Shown here: positions 23,901-33,600 of the stretch, in pieces
Numbering within the stretch: position 1 is the stretch's first letter
How the letters are laid out: the number at the start of each line of letters is the position of its first letter
Assembly (NCBI GenBank): GCA_944390885.1
Contig: CALXRP010000013.1
Coordinates: 1-53,395, forward strand
Direction: 5' to 3'
Length of the DNA stretch: 53,395 bases
Source: an uncultured Alphaproteobacteria bacterium
GTDB lineage: Bacteria; Pseudomonadota; Alphaproteobacteria; RF32; CAG-239
Position numbers and translations under genes: made by a program
Notes under the pieces: model-generated
Databases searched by the model: none
What the model was told of the DNA's origin: nothing
The model's input: only the letters and a program-made list of their open reading frames with translations

Positions 23901-26400
23901 CTCTAATTCCTCCGGTTTTTAGCGACTTCCGGCAAAGCATAGCCGGCAACCTTTTTATCCAAATCGATAAAGGAGCCGTTATTTTTAAGATATCCGATAA
24001 CTTCCCCTTTGGCATCAACAACTTTGCCTTCGGGATTCAGTCTGCCTTTATATTTACCATCATTTCCTAAAATTGTCGCGCCTATTTTATAAATTTTACC
24101 AAGAATATTATCAGAATCATCAGCGGCCAATCCTCCGGAAAGGCTGCGGCCGATCGTTCGTCCGTCTTTGCTGAGGATGCTGCCGTCAAAACCGACATAA
24201 CCGATGACTTTATCGGCATTATCAATCACAATATCTCCGTCAACGACTTCGCCGATCAGTTTTCCGGCCTGGGAAATGACACTGCCGTCTGACAAGACAC
24301 GGCCAATTGTTACGTTATTGTTGTCGATAACATTTCCGTTGGGCATGACGGCGCCAAGAAGCCGGCCGGAAAAATCAATCACCGCACCGCGTTTGAGCAG
24401 GCTTAAATTTTTATCTGTTGCACCGCCCGGAAGAATCGCCGTCAGCGTATCGCCTTTGAGATCAAGAACATCCCCGACAGAAGTCATCCGGCCGCGATAT
24501 CCGCCCCAGATATCAATCAGAATATTTTCGGGAATGGCCTCTCCGACGACAGCATCGCTTTTATCTAAGATTTTTCCATCAGAACTGACGCGTCCGTTTT
24601 CTTTTCCCTCCAGGCTCATGACCCGTCCGTCCGGCAATACATATCCCAGATAAGATCCGTCGTATCCAATAGCCGCACCGCTTCGGACAACAGCTCCCTG
24701 ATATTCTCCTTTGCCGTTAATAAAACTTCCTTTGGCATTTATATTTCCCAAAGAATCGCCAAAACGGTTTAATACTCTTCCGTCATAATTGGCATATCCG
24801 ATAATTTTGCCGTCAAAGCCGGCAATTTGGCCGATCCGATACGGAACACCAAGATTTTGGTTATAAAAACTCAGGCCGTCTCCGGTAATCTTGCCAAGCG
24901 ATACGCCTTCAGAATTGTAAATTTTTCCATCGGCAAAAATTGAACCGAGAAAATTGCCATCTTTATCGGAGAATGAGGCGCGAGAATCCGTTACAATTCC
25001 GGTGATTTCATTTTTATCATTCAAAACTAACCCATTGGCCGACATTTTCAGCGGCTGTTGTCCCCTAACGTTAATCTCTGCTTTGGCATCAACAACGTTC
25101 AGGAAATTTCCGCTTAAATCAAAAGCATATTGCCGACCAGATACATGCCCGACATAGCCACCGTCTTTATTGAACACATCACCATATGTTCCAACACAGC
25201 CGACAGGCGTTCCGGCATCGTTTATTACCAAACCGTCAGCATTGACTTTGCCCAAATATTTTCCGTCATAGCCGACTGCCGATCCCTGCATCAGAACGCC
25301 GCCGATCAAATTGCCTTTTTCATCAAGTACGGTTCCATCCGGATTTATACAGCCGACATACTGATTGCTGCTGTTTTTTACAATGCCGTCATTGCCGGCT
25401 TCCCCCATTAACTGGCAGCTGTTGTTGAAAACTTTTCCGGTGCGGACAACTTCTCCGGCATAGGTTCCGTCTTTATTCAGCACAATACCGCTGGGCAGAA
25501 CTTTTAGATCTTGTTCTTCATTATTTTTGATGATTTTTCCGTCTTTATCTAAAAAGCCGAGTTGTTTGCAGCCATAACCGACAACAAGACCGCCACGCAC
25601 CATTTCGGCAATAACCGCCGCTCCGGACATATCTCGAACCAAAAGATTGGCGCCGACTCTTCCGACCGGTTGGCCAGACTGATTTTCAACAACTCCGGAA
25701 TTGGTCAAATTGCCAAGAACGCGCCCCTGAGGCGTTATCGGTATGTATCCTTCGACTAACAGACGTCCGACAACCTTACCGTCTTGTCCGATAATTATAC
25801 CGTTATTATCCGCGTGACCGATTGTATTGCCGTCTTTGTCAACAACCGTTCCATCCGGCATGACAACGCCGATCGTATTTCCTTCATCATCCAAGGCTAC
25901 ACGGCCCGGACGTGTGATATAACCGATAATTCGTCCGCTGTCATCAACAACATCGCCATAGCTGTTCAGACGGCCGATTACCCGGCCTTCCATATCTTGT
26001 ACAGTCCCGTCCGCAACAACACGGCCGATTACCTTGCCGTCCTGATCATACACAAAGCCGTATTCTGCTTCCCGTCCGATAATATTGCCGTTATTATCCA
26101 AAACCGTTCCGTCAGGCATTACTTTTCCAATCGGTTTGCCTTCTTTATCTACGGCCGATCCGTCATTATTAGCGAATCCGATGACATTGCCGTTTTCATC
26201 TACAACCAATTTGCGATTTTCGGCAACACCGACAATATTTCCTTCATTATCAACGACCATCCCTTGGTTATTTACCCGTCCGATGACGTTATTATCTTTG
26301 TCGCGGACATAGCCGTCTTCATCGATTGTACCGATTACTTCGCCGGAGGGACCGATGGCATAGCGGGTAACCACCTCTGTTTTATTAATCTCAGAATCAC
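19950..26400 (-). repeat. Protein-coding 51-bp repeat array, roughly 100 units over two genes
   Basis: A 17-codon motif of general form IIGRVxxDGTVVDxxGN repeats from about 26390 down to about 20590, interrupted by the junction of the two genes near 23900. Units differ strongly from one another at DNA and protein level, so the array is old or selected for diversity. From memory the pattern resembles the DUF3659-type repeats of eukaryotic proteins; this was not searched. Confidence 0.75.
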
Positions 26401-27016
26401 GTCCTCCTGTTCCCGAATCGCAAAAATTGCAATCTTCTTTGCGGATGGCACTACCAATAACCGGAACTTTTGCCGCTTTAGCGTTTTCATCACCCAAGCC
26501 GACTTCGACCCAGGTGATAATGAAATTATTTTGAATGTTTCCGGCAACAACAGGTACCCAGCTGATTTGGATATGACAGGTTTCTTCCCCTTTTAAGATT
26601 TTTCCGCCGCAGCTGTTTACAAAAGAAAAACCATCTGCCGGAGGATCGGCAAGATTTACCGAGATTATCTTGATTGAAGCGTGTCCGTTGGTTCCCAGCG
26701 TCAGTACGTTGCGCGCATCACTGCCGATAATAACCTGCCCGAGAGGAACAGGGTCCGGCGTCATTGTCAGGGGAACCTCTCCTTCTATAATGCTTCCGAT
26801 CTCTATATTTGTTGAAAGAGCATCTTTATGATCAATATTAATACCGTCATCGGTATTTTCAAAGTTCATGGAGGTTTCTTCAACTTCTCCGCCGCTCAAC
26901 AGAAGCAGTGAAATTCCGAACAAAAAAATCAATAAGGAAGTCAGCCCGACAATCAGGATGATGCGGTTGGTTTTTCTGACATATACTTCCGAATTTGTTA
27001 ACTGTTCGTCACTCAT
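23903..27016 (-). CDS. VirB10/DotG N-terminal half: inner-membrane anchor, Ig-like domain, ~46 repeats of 17 aa (1037 aa)
   Basis: The ATG overlaps the virB9 stop (ATGA) and has AGGA upstream. Residues 1-18 are cytoplasmic, and residues about 19-42 form a TM helix (IILIVGLTSLLIFLFGISLL), the topology of VirB10/DotG. Residues about 85-170 (LGTNGHASIKIISV, SCGGKILKGEETCHIQISWVP, AGNIQNNF) look like an ASH-type immunoglobulin-like domain with two Cys. About 46 repeat units of the same 17-residue type as in the next gene then run to the C-terminus, which ends without a TrbI domain. With the next protein it would make a complete but divided DotG. The inner-membrane end should sit here and the outer-membrane end in the partner, with the arrays possibly pairing across the periplasm (inference). 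Confidence 0.87.
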   Translation of the reverse strand: MSDEQLTNSEVYVRKTNRIILIVGLTSLLIFLFGISLLLLSGGEVEETSMNFENTDDGINIDHKDALSTNIEIGSIIEGEVPLTMTPDPVPLGQVIIGSDARNVLTLGTNGHASIKIISVNLADPPADGFSFVNSCGGKILKGEETCHIQISWVPVVAGNIQNNFIITWVEVGLGDENAKAAKVPVIGSAIRKEDCNFCDSGTGGRDSEINKTEVVTRYAIGPSGEVIGTIDEDGYVRDKDNNVIGRVNNQGMVVDNEGNIVGVAENRKLVVDENGNVIGFANNDGSAVDKEGKPIGKVMPDGTVLDNNGNIIGREAEYGFVYDQDGKVIGRVVADGTVQDMEGRVIGRLNSYGDVVDDSGRIIGYITRPGRVALDDEGNTIGVVMPDGTVVDKDGNTIGHADNNGIIIGQDGKVVGRLLVEGYIPITPQGRVLGNLTNSGVVENQSGQPVGRVGANLLVRDMSGAAVIAEMVRGGLVVGYGCKQLGFLDKDGKIIKNNEEQDLKVLPSGIVLNKDGTYAGEVVRTGKVFNNSCQLMGEAGNDGIVKNSSNQYVGCINPDGTVLDEKGNLIGGVLMQGSAVGYDGKYLGKVNADGLVINDAGTPVGCVGTYGDVFNKDGGYVGHVSGRQYAFDLSGNFLNVVDAKAEINVRGQQPLKMSANGLVLNDKNEITGIVTDSRASFSDKDGNFLGSIFADGKIYNSEGVSLGKITGDGLSFYNQNLGVPYRIGQIAGFDGKIIGYANYDGRVLNRFGDSLGNINAKGSFINGKGEYQGAVVRSGAAIGYDGSYLGYVLPDGRVMSLEGKENGRVSSDGKILDKSDAVVGEAIPENILIDIWGGYRGRMTSVGDVLDLKGDTLTAILPGGATDKNLSLLKRGAVIDFSGRLLGAVMPNGNVIDNNNVTIGRVLSDGSVISQAGKLIGEVVDGDIVIDNADKVIGYVGFDGSILSKDGRTIGRSLSGGLAADDSDNILGKIYKIGATILGNDGKYKGRLNPEGKVVDAKGEVIGYLKNNGSFIDLDKKVAGYALPEVAKNRRN

Positions 27017-28698
27017 TGCGTCCTGACTACACTGCAAAATACACCACTGCGGCCAAGTTTACCACAGACAGCATCACCTTCCTCAAGAGAATTAACCGGC
27101 CCGACACGCAGGTGGAAAAGTTCTTTGCCTTGACCGTCTGCCGGGGCATCGACAGAGAAAAACGGGTCATAAATGCTAAGACTGTCGGAATATTTTTTGG
27201 AAAGGTTATTCCATAAAACTTCCAGCTTTGAAACATCGGAATCCGTTCCCAATTCAATTGAGATATTGTTGGAACCATCGGCCAATGTATCGCCGTAAGC
27301 AAATTTTTCAAGATATTTATACCCTTTGCCATAGCGGTTATTGTTAGTAATCCGCTGCATTTTTGAGTAATCGACATTTTCCATGCCTTTGGGCATTTTT
27401 CCTGCGGTATCATAACCGGAAGAAGCTCCGGAATTATTATACTGAGGCTCAATTATTTCGCTGTTGCCGATCTGAATATCATACTGTGACGGCGCTCCTC
27501 GACTTGCCTCATCCAAACTCAGACCATCGGAACTTCCGTTACCATTGCCGACACGGATTGAAGCCCCCGGGATAGCATAAGGGTTATTTGTTCCGGGCGC
27601 CTGGCTTTGCGGCATTCCGGACTCCGGCACAGGAGCAGGAACATCCCATTGCGGCGGCAAGCCCTCGCCTCCTGGAGCGTTATCCAAACCAACATCATCT
27701 CCGCGGCGCAATTTCAGACAAACTATACGTTTGCCGTTACGCAAGACAATATCGCCGATCCCTTCAACAATTATCAAACGATTATCCGGACCTGCGGCAC
27801 GAAAACCGACCGGGACTTCCATTCTCTCGACAATTAATGTGGCAATCGGACGCTGATGCATATTCAGAGCCCTTTTGCCAAAATCTATATAAGTAAAAAT
27901 ATCGTCCCGCCATACGCGCTCCGGAGCGATTACAACATCATCGGGGTTCGGAACATAAACCTCGATATCAAACTTGAATTTTGACGGATCTACCGGAATT
28001 TCCCGCAGCCAGTTATCATCCTGGAAGCGGCGGAGCTGCGTTGCATCAGCCGATTTTGCTCCAGACGATACGCCGGCGCTTCCTCCGTTAAAATTTCGGC
28101 CATATCCTCCCGATACGCCGCCAAGTCCTGTTTTTTTGCCATTTGCTCCACGCCCGGCAATAACCTCGATATCAATAATCGAGTTTGTCAAACGCTCGGT
28201 ATTGACAGCCTCGCTTTTGACATAAAAGACATAGCGGTTACCGGAACGACCAAAAATTATTACGTTGGTATCCACACCGACATTGGCACCCTGGCGCGGA
28301 TAGAGCAAAACAGTATTCGGCCCGGATATTTGCCCGTCAAAGGTTGCATTATCGCCGATAAAAACATCTTCAATCAATTCCCATTCAGGGAAATTCAACA
28401 AGGTCATCATCCCTTCGCGCAAACGAACGGGCAAGACCAGATCCGGCGTCCAATAATATTTGGAATATGCCGGGCGGGATTGTCCTTCGCCGAGATTTTG
28501 CATCGGATCAAGCCAGGCACTTTGCGTCATTCCCAAAGAATTGAAACCGGCGTAGCCCAAGTTCATCGGCTGATAATTGCCATTGACTTCATCAGCACTG
28601 TTATTGACCTGCTCGACCGTTTGAGCCATAAGGAACGGAGCCCCGGAAACAAAGACCAGCAGGGAAAATAAGCTGAATTTTATGACTTTGCGAAACAT
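27013..28698 (-). CDS. virB9: VirB9-like outer-membrane core protein with C-terminal SPOR-like domain (561 aa)
   Basis: AGGAG lies upstream of the ATG. A signal peptide ends LMAQT near residue 26. Residues about 80-195 correspond to the VirB9/TrbG N-terminal domain (LREGMMTLLNFPEWELIEDV, then NVIIFGRSGNRYVFYVKSE). Residues about 240-350 correspond to the C-terminal domain (PERVWRDDIFTYIDFGKRAL, then RLIIVEGIGDIVLRNGKRIV), which pairs with VirB10 and VirB7. A Gly/Pro/Ser-rich linker leads to a final domain of about 100 residues with SPOR character (FHLRVGPVNSLEEGDAVCGK, then GVFCSVVR). SPOR domains bind denuded peptidoglycan. The two Cys in it could form a disulphide. Normal VirB9 is about 290 aa and lacks this part. 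Confidence 0.9.
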   Translation of the reverse strand: MFRKVIKFSLFSLLVFVSGAPFLMAQTVEQVNNSADEVNGNYQPMNLGYAGFNSLGMTQSAWLDPMQNLGEGQSRPAYSKYYWTPDLVLPVRLREGMMTLLNFPEWELIEDVFIGDNATFDGQISGPNTVLLYPRQGANVGVDTNVIIFGRSGNRYVFYVKSEAVNTERLTNSIIDIEVIAGRGANGKKTGLGGVSGGYGRNFNGGSAGVSSGAKSADATQLRRFQDDNWLREIPVDPSKFKFDIEVYVPNPDDVVIAPERVWRDDIFTYIDFGKRALNMHQRPIATLIVERMEVPVGFRAAGPDNRLIIVEGIGDIVLRNGKRIVCLKLRRGDDVGLDNAPGGEGLPPQWDVPAPVPESGMPQSQAPGTNNPYAIPGASIRVGNGNGSSDGLSLDEASRGAPSQYDIQIGNSEIIEPQYNNSGASSGYDTAGKMPKGMENVDYSKMQRITNNNRYGKGYKYLEKFAYGDTLADGSNNISIELGTDSDVSKLEVLWNNLSKKYSDSLSIYDPFFSVDAPADGQGKELFHLRVGPVNSLEEGDAVCGKLGRSGVFCSVVRTQ

Positions 28699-28712
28699 TA
28701 TAAACTGATCTC

Positions 28713-29456
28713 CTAATCCTTATTTACTTTATTATGGGTCAAAGCATAGCGGTCTACGGTAAAGCCGACCGGATTGTTCAAACGCTCCGAATATTTAACC
28801 GTTTTCTGACGATAAAGTACCCGCAACGTTGCCGTCCAGTAATTTACAGTCGGGCTTTTGGAATCCGGAAACATATCACGGGTTTCATATTCAACCTGCC
28901 ACAAACCGCGCCCGATTTCGTTGACTGACAAGATTTTGACCTCGCGCGCCAAAGCTTTTGTCCGGATGATCTCCAGCGCCCGTTTGGCCGTTCTTTGGAT
29001 GAACTCCTCATAAACCGGAACAGAAGACATTTCCTGAATCGGACCGTTCGGCATCCAGCGCGCTTCCATCTCCTGTATATCGCGGGTAAAAGAGCTCCGC
29101 ATTAAAATGTATTGACGCACAAAGACCTCTGTTACAGTCTTATGGTCTTCCATATTGCCGCGAATGGGAACAATGTTATAAACCTGCTCCTGCTTATTTT
29201 GAAAAGTCAGCAGAAAAGGCTCGACGCGAAAAAGCGGCATAACCTGCATGATTGCAATAATCAAGACAATATTGCAGCAAACGCTTACGGCCGTGATGAT
29301 TGCAAAAGCCCGTGCCGTCCACAAATATTTTTTCTCATTACTGTTGCCGATAAACAATTCCGAATCAGATGAGGCAGAATAGCCGCTGTTACGACGGCTA
29401 CCCTGATTTCCGATCAGTTTTGTTTCAGAAGTGCCCCCACCGAGGATACGCGCCAT
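28713..29456 (-). CDS. virB8: VirB8-like inner-membrane protein A (247 aa)
   Basis: GGAG precedes the ATG. A Ser/Gly-rich cytoplasmic arm of about 45 residues is followed by a TM helix (about residues 48-73) and a periplasmic NTF2-like VirB8 domain: VTEVFVRQYILMRSSF, MEARWMPNG, VNYWTATLRVLYRQ, and NPVGFTVDRYAL at the end. VirB8 nucleates assembly of the inner-membrane complex and contacts VirB10. It is a paralogue of the gene at 29847-30608, sharing the RQYxxxR and NPxGFTVxRY signatures. It lies between the VirB7-like and VirB9 genes, the classical virB7-8-9 order. Confidence 0.92.
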   Translation of the reverse strand: MARILGGGTSETKLIGNQGSRRNSGYSASSDSELFIGNSNEKKYLWTARAFAIITAVSVCCNIVLIIAIMQVMPLFRVEPFLLTFQNKQEQVYNIVPIRGNMEDHKTVTEVFVRQYILMRSSFTRDIQEMEARWMPNGPIQEMSSVPVYEEFIQRTAKRALEIIRTKALAREVKILSVNEIGRGLWQVEYETRDMFPDSKSPTVNYWTATLRVLYRQKTVKYSERLNNPVGFTVDRYALTHNKVNKD

Positions 29457-29470
29457 TTAACAAACTCCGG

Positions 29471-29659
29471 TTAAATTACTGCCACAAACCAGTCCGGCAA
29501 ATTTTTCGGCAAATCCAACTGCAAACAGGCGCAGGGTGAAAGTTTCAGCTCATCTACCCCTTTACCAACGCCGACCGGTTCCGGTTCATAATATGACCCA
29601 AAACAGCCGGACAGCAGAAACAACACCGTTACCGCCAGCAAAAATCTTCCATATTTCAT
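29471..29659 (-). CDS. virB7: VirB7-like small lipoprotein (62 aa)
   Basis: GAAGGAG lies seven bases before the ATG. The signal sequence ends FLLSGC, a clear lipobox with the Cys at residue 19. The short mature part has Pro/Glu and a CACLQLDLPKNLPDW segment with two more Cys, which could pair with a Cys in VirB9 or VirB10 as in Agrobacterium VirB7. Size and position just before virB8 and virB9 fit VirB7, the lipoprotein that pins the core complex to the outer membrane. Small size prevents a firm family match. Confidence 0.78.
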   Translation of the reverse strand: MKYGRFLLAVTVLFLLSGCFGSYYEPEPVGVGKGVDELKLSPCACLQLDLPKNLPDWFVAVI

Positions 29660-29741
29660 AGACTTTCTCCTTCACAGGTCTTGCTGCCGCCTCTTTTTAA
29701 GAGATCGGCAGTTATATTTTTTTTATAAAATATACTGTTTT

Positions 29742-29770
29742 AGTTTAAAAGTCTAACAGCAAGCTGACAA
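29742..29770 (-). promoter_or_regulatory. Candidate promoter for the virB7-virB11 transcript
   Basis: On the minus strand TTGTCA (29765-29770), 17 bases, TAAACT (29742-29747). It lies in the only sizeable gap (187 bases) within this part of the operon, 83 bases before virB7. Confidence 0.5.
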
Positions 29771-29799
29771 AATCCCCAACTTATCAACAAGTTCGGATG

Positions 29800-29821
29800 C
29801 CGGTTATTTTATTATAACCGG
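29800..29821 (-). repeat. 8-bp hairpin between the second virB8 and virB7
   Basis: CCGGTTAT and ATAACCGG flank TTTATT. It lies after the upstream virB8 and before the candidate promoter. It has no T run, so if it terminates or stabilises an mRNA end it would not be a classic intrinsic terminator. Confidence 0.55.
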
Positions 29822-29846
29822 AACACAATAACAATTTGTTAAAAAA

Positions 29847-30608
29847 TCAAAGAATCTCGACTTCTGTTTGAGAATAGCGGGTTACGGTAAAACCCATCGG
29901 ATTTATCAGCCGGCGCCCCATAAACATCCGTTCGCGGAAGAAATAGGCTTCTACGGATGCCGTCCAGTATCTTTCGGAAAATACAAGGTCGGTGCTGGCC
30001 GTCGCGGCATAGAGATCATAAGTTTTAAAGTCAACTTTCCAGATTGGGCTTTTTTCTCCGCCCTGCTGATAAATTTTGATAATTTCGACCTCACGAGAAA
30101 GCCCTTTTTCAAGATTTGAAGAAATGACACTTTCACGGTTGGCATAAAAAGCAGCATAAACTTGCGGTGCCGACAAAAAATTTACCATACCGCCGGGAAA
30201 CCACCGGGTACGCATTTCCTGAACATCATTAATCACCGTATTGCGTACAATTACATATTGGCGGATAAAGGTTTCCATTAACTGCGTTTTTGAGGCCATT
30301 CTTCCGGTAATGGCTTCCTGGCGCACAATTCCTTTGGAGGTATTCTGATTGATTATCAGAAAAGGCTCAACACTTACGGCCGGAGCAAGGCGGAACAATG
30401 ACAGACTGGCCAAAACCATAAACAAACAGGATAAGGTGGCAAAAAAGATGAAAAGACGGGAAAGCCAGGTATAGTACCGAAGCTTTAAACTTTCTGTCTT
30501 TTGCTCCATTGTTTGCAGAAATTCTATGTTCTGCTGCATACCGGCGGCGCCGATGGCTAATGTACGACTGCCGCCGATGGTTTTGTTTGTTCCTCCTGTG
30601 TTTATCAT
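29847..30608 (-). CDS. virB8: VirB8-like inner-membrane protein B (253 aa)
   Basis: The first ATG is used; AGGAG is only about one base from it, which is unusually tight, and a later Met at residue 24 is an alternative start. Residues about 48-73 are a TM helix (LFIFFATLSCLFMVLASLSLF). The periplasmic domain carries VirB8 signatures: METFIRQYVIVRNTV, MRTRWFPGG, SERYWTASVEAYFF and NPMGFTVTRYS. It is clearly paralogous to the VirB8 at 28713-29456 but with low overall identity. Duplicate virB8 genes also occur in the rvh T4SS of Rickettsiales, where one copy is thought to be specialised. Confidence 0.9.
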   Translation of the reverse strand: MINTGGTNKTIGGSRTLAIGAAGMQQNIEFLQTMEQKTESLKLRYYTWLSRLFIFFATLSCLFMVLASLSLFRLAPAVSVEPFLIINQNTSKGIVRQEAITGRMASKTQLMETFIRQYVIVRNTVINDVQEMRTRWFPGGMVNFLSAPQVYAAFYANRESVISSNLEKGLSREVEIIKIYQQGGEKSPIWKVDFKTYDLYAATASTDLVFSERYWTASVEAYFFRERMFMGRRLINPMGFTVTRYSQTEVEIL

Positions 30609-30620
30609 GCTCCTGTTACC

Positions 30621-33600
30621 TTATCTCGGATAAATCGGGAAACGGCACATATTTTTATCATAAGCGCCTTCGTTGTAGTTTGCGCAATAGATATTACCCA
30701 AATCGTTCAACGCCTCTATAAAGGCTGCCTCTTCCTCTTTGCGATATTCTTCACGGACGGCAACGTTTGCTTCTTCCATTTTGATAATTTCATCAAAATT
30801 CGGTCCGCTGTCAACGCCTTCCGCAATGGTTACCAACTCTTCTTTATCTTTATTCAGAGCCATTAATATACGATTGAAGTCGCGGAGGCGGTATTTGACA
30901 ATCTTATTGTTGCTTACCTTTACATTTTTGATCCGGGTATCAATGTTTGTTAAAAGCTCATTTTTATTTTCATCAAGCAATGACATTGAGGCACTGTAGT
31001 CGTCCGGATTGAGCAGGCTGAAAGCGTTGGTCAGCTGATATCCAAGATTATCCAAAGCTTCAGCAAGATCTAATTCTACTTCACGGATTTCTTTTTCCAG
31101 CTCTTTGCGTTTTTCCCTGTATTCCCGCTCGGTATCGGCAATATCAAGGAAACCGCCGACTTGGTTTTGCTGGAAAGGTGCATAGCCGAGAAGAACCTTT
31201 TTAAGCTTTTCATAAGACGGCGTATCATCATCCGAGGCTTCCAGAGCTTCTTCATCGCCATTGTCTTTTCCGATAATTTCTATGAGAGCGTCATAAATTT
31301 TGACCATATCCTCACGGAATTTTGTTTCCGTATTGGCATCACTTCCCAAAGCGCTCGGATTTTCAGACATCAGTTTTTCCAGTTCTGACACGGCTTTTGC
31401 TTTCTCAATAAGATTGTCTGCCCGGGCGGCCGTTAATGCCGCCGTCACGATTTGAGCCAGACTTCCTGAAGCCGGCGTCTGCAAAAAGATTCCCAGTTCA
31501 CTGCGTCCCAAAGTCGGATCAAAGTTATCTTTTATGGGGGTGAAGCCGGCATCTGCCGTTTCGTTATAAAGCGGCCAGCTCTTCCATAAGAATTTGCTGC
31601 TGTCTGCTCGCTCACCATCTTCCGTGATGTTTAATGAGTAGTTGACGCAGGGATTGACGTTTCCTCCGGCATAGTTAGCCTCGGTCGTGGTCAGATTGGT
31701 AAACGTGACGGCCGTTGACTTCATTCGGTTGTCTAAACCACCGATAATTGCATTGCCAAAGTAATTGTTTCCGCAATGAACATCTTTCATACATTGTTCC
31801 GCCGCTTGGCCTGCCGCTTGAGCTGCTGCTTGGGCCGCAGCGCATTCCTGCCGGTGTTCAACATTGTAAACGGTATCTTTGAAGCATTGTTCTTCATCAC
31901 CGACTACAGATGCTGTCATATTGCACGGGAACATGCCGCCTCGCAGCAATGTATTAGTTCCAATACCGCTGTCCAAGATTTTGGTCAGATCAATATCTTT
32001 TTCAACAAACGGTTTGTCGGCCAGGATCTCTTTCCATAATTCCGGAACTTCTCCACCGTAAGCCACAAAAGATTTTCGGCTGCCGGGAGCGGCATTTTCA
32101 TAATCATAGTCATCAAAGTGGAAAATTTCACGAACCGGCGGATAACCCATATCCAACGGGGCACGCGGTGCTTTGGCCTCCCGATCCGTCAACGGCTTGA
32201 CCCCGATAAATGTTTTGGAATCTTCCGAGATATCAAGTCTGTTAATGGTAGCTTCCCAAGGTTTCATGCTGGCAGAAACACCGAGTTCCGCATCGGAAAC
32301 TTCATAAACTATTGCCGCCAACGCCCGCATCATGCTTTGATGCATGGACGGCGCCGTTCCTACGGAATAATACAGACTGTCACCCATTGCGCACATGCTC
32401 TCACGCAGCGCTTTAATCTGCGCTTTCATATCCGCGATAAAGCCGGCTGTAAGCGATTGCGCATCGCTGACAACCCTGCCCATCGTAATATATACGCCGC
32501 CCGAACCGCCGGCAGAGCTGACTCCGCCGCCTAATTCCAACGCACGCTGCGACAAGATTTCCGGAAGTTCTTCTTCTTTAAATTTGTTCAAAATCATCTT
32601 GCTGACAATCGAATCGCTGTCTACCGGAAGATTTATTCCCAGTTCACTCTTCAGCGAACCTTTCAGCAGTTCATCTTCATTGGCGTTCATTTCCCACAGA
32701 TTGGGATAAGTTTCATCCCGGGACAGAGCTACAACTGACGGAATTGCCGCATCATTGGTTGCTTTGTCTTTTTTAAGCTGTTCAATTTTTCTTGCCGTTT
32801 CTGCTTTCAGGCGGTCTATTTCCGCCGCTTTTTCTTCCGCGGTCATGTCTTTATCGGCATTAACTCTGGAGATGGCGCTTTCCAGTGCGGCTTTTGCGGC
32901 ATTTACCTCGGCAATCAGAGCTGCCGTATTGGCCACGGGCAAAGCCAGTTCAAAAATATGTTCCTGCCCGATAAACTGCAGATATTGCGGCAAGTTAATA
33001 TATTTTCCATCCAGATACTGGCTGTAAAAGTTCTTTTGGTCATTCCATACCGGGTAAGGATTTGACAAAGTTCCCCAAGTTCCCGGATTTTCAGCCAAGG
33101 TTTTGGCCGCGATTGCACCTATCTCCCAAGGAAGAAGCTGGGATTTACGAGCTTCGGCTTCATATTGTACCGTTTCATCCAATACCACGCCGGCTGCTTT
33201 TTCTGCAAAAGGCTTGCCTTCTTTTTCAATATTATCGACATCTTTGGTATGAATGTCTTCTTCCGTCGGGCTCAGTGCCGGACTGATTTGATAGTTTTCA
33301 CCGCTGCTCAGCGCCGCACGCCCTAAATCATATTGATCCAACGCCCAACCGGAAACACCTTGACGTGCCGCATAATCTGCTGAAATATCCTCATTGCAGT
33401 CATCATCACTATTGGCAGACAAATCCTCCAAATTTAACGCCGGACAGAATGTATAATCGGCTGTTGCGTTAGCGCAATCGCTTTGCCCGCACCAAACAGA
33501 TGAAGCATCGGAAAAGTTATTGGAAAGCATGGTGACCGCACATTTGTCAACAAGCCTGAGCATTCGCAATGATTTTTCATGAAGTGCGACAATTCTTTTG

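Noticed and set aside
23900..23905. VirB10-like split as a simple frameshift or nonsense mutation
   Set aside because: The downstream gene has its own strong ribosome binding site and a signal peptide, features a broken gene would not have at the break.
25784..26596. Long antisense ORF (270 codons) opposite the repeat array
   Set aside because: The periodic codon pattern of the sense repeats keeps an antisense frame open. It has no ribosome binding site and reads as low-complexity.
29800..29821. Hairpin as an intrinsic terminator of the second virB8
   Set aside because: The stem is only 8 bp and lacks a T run on either strand.
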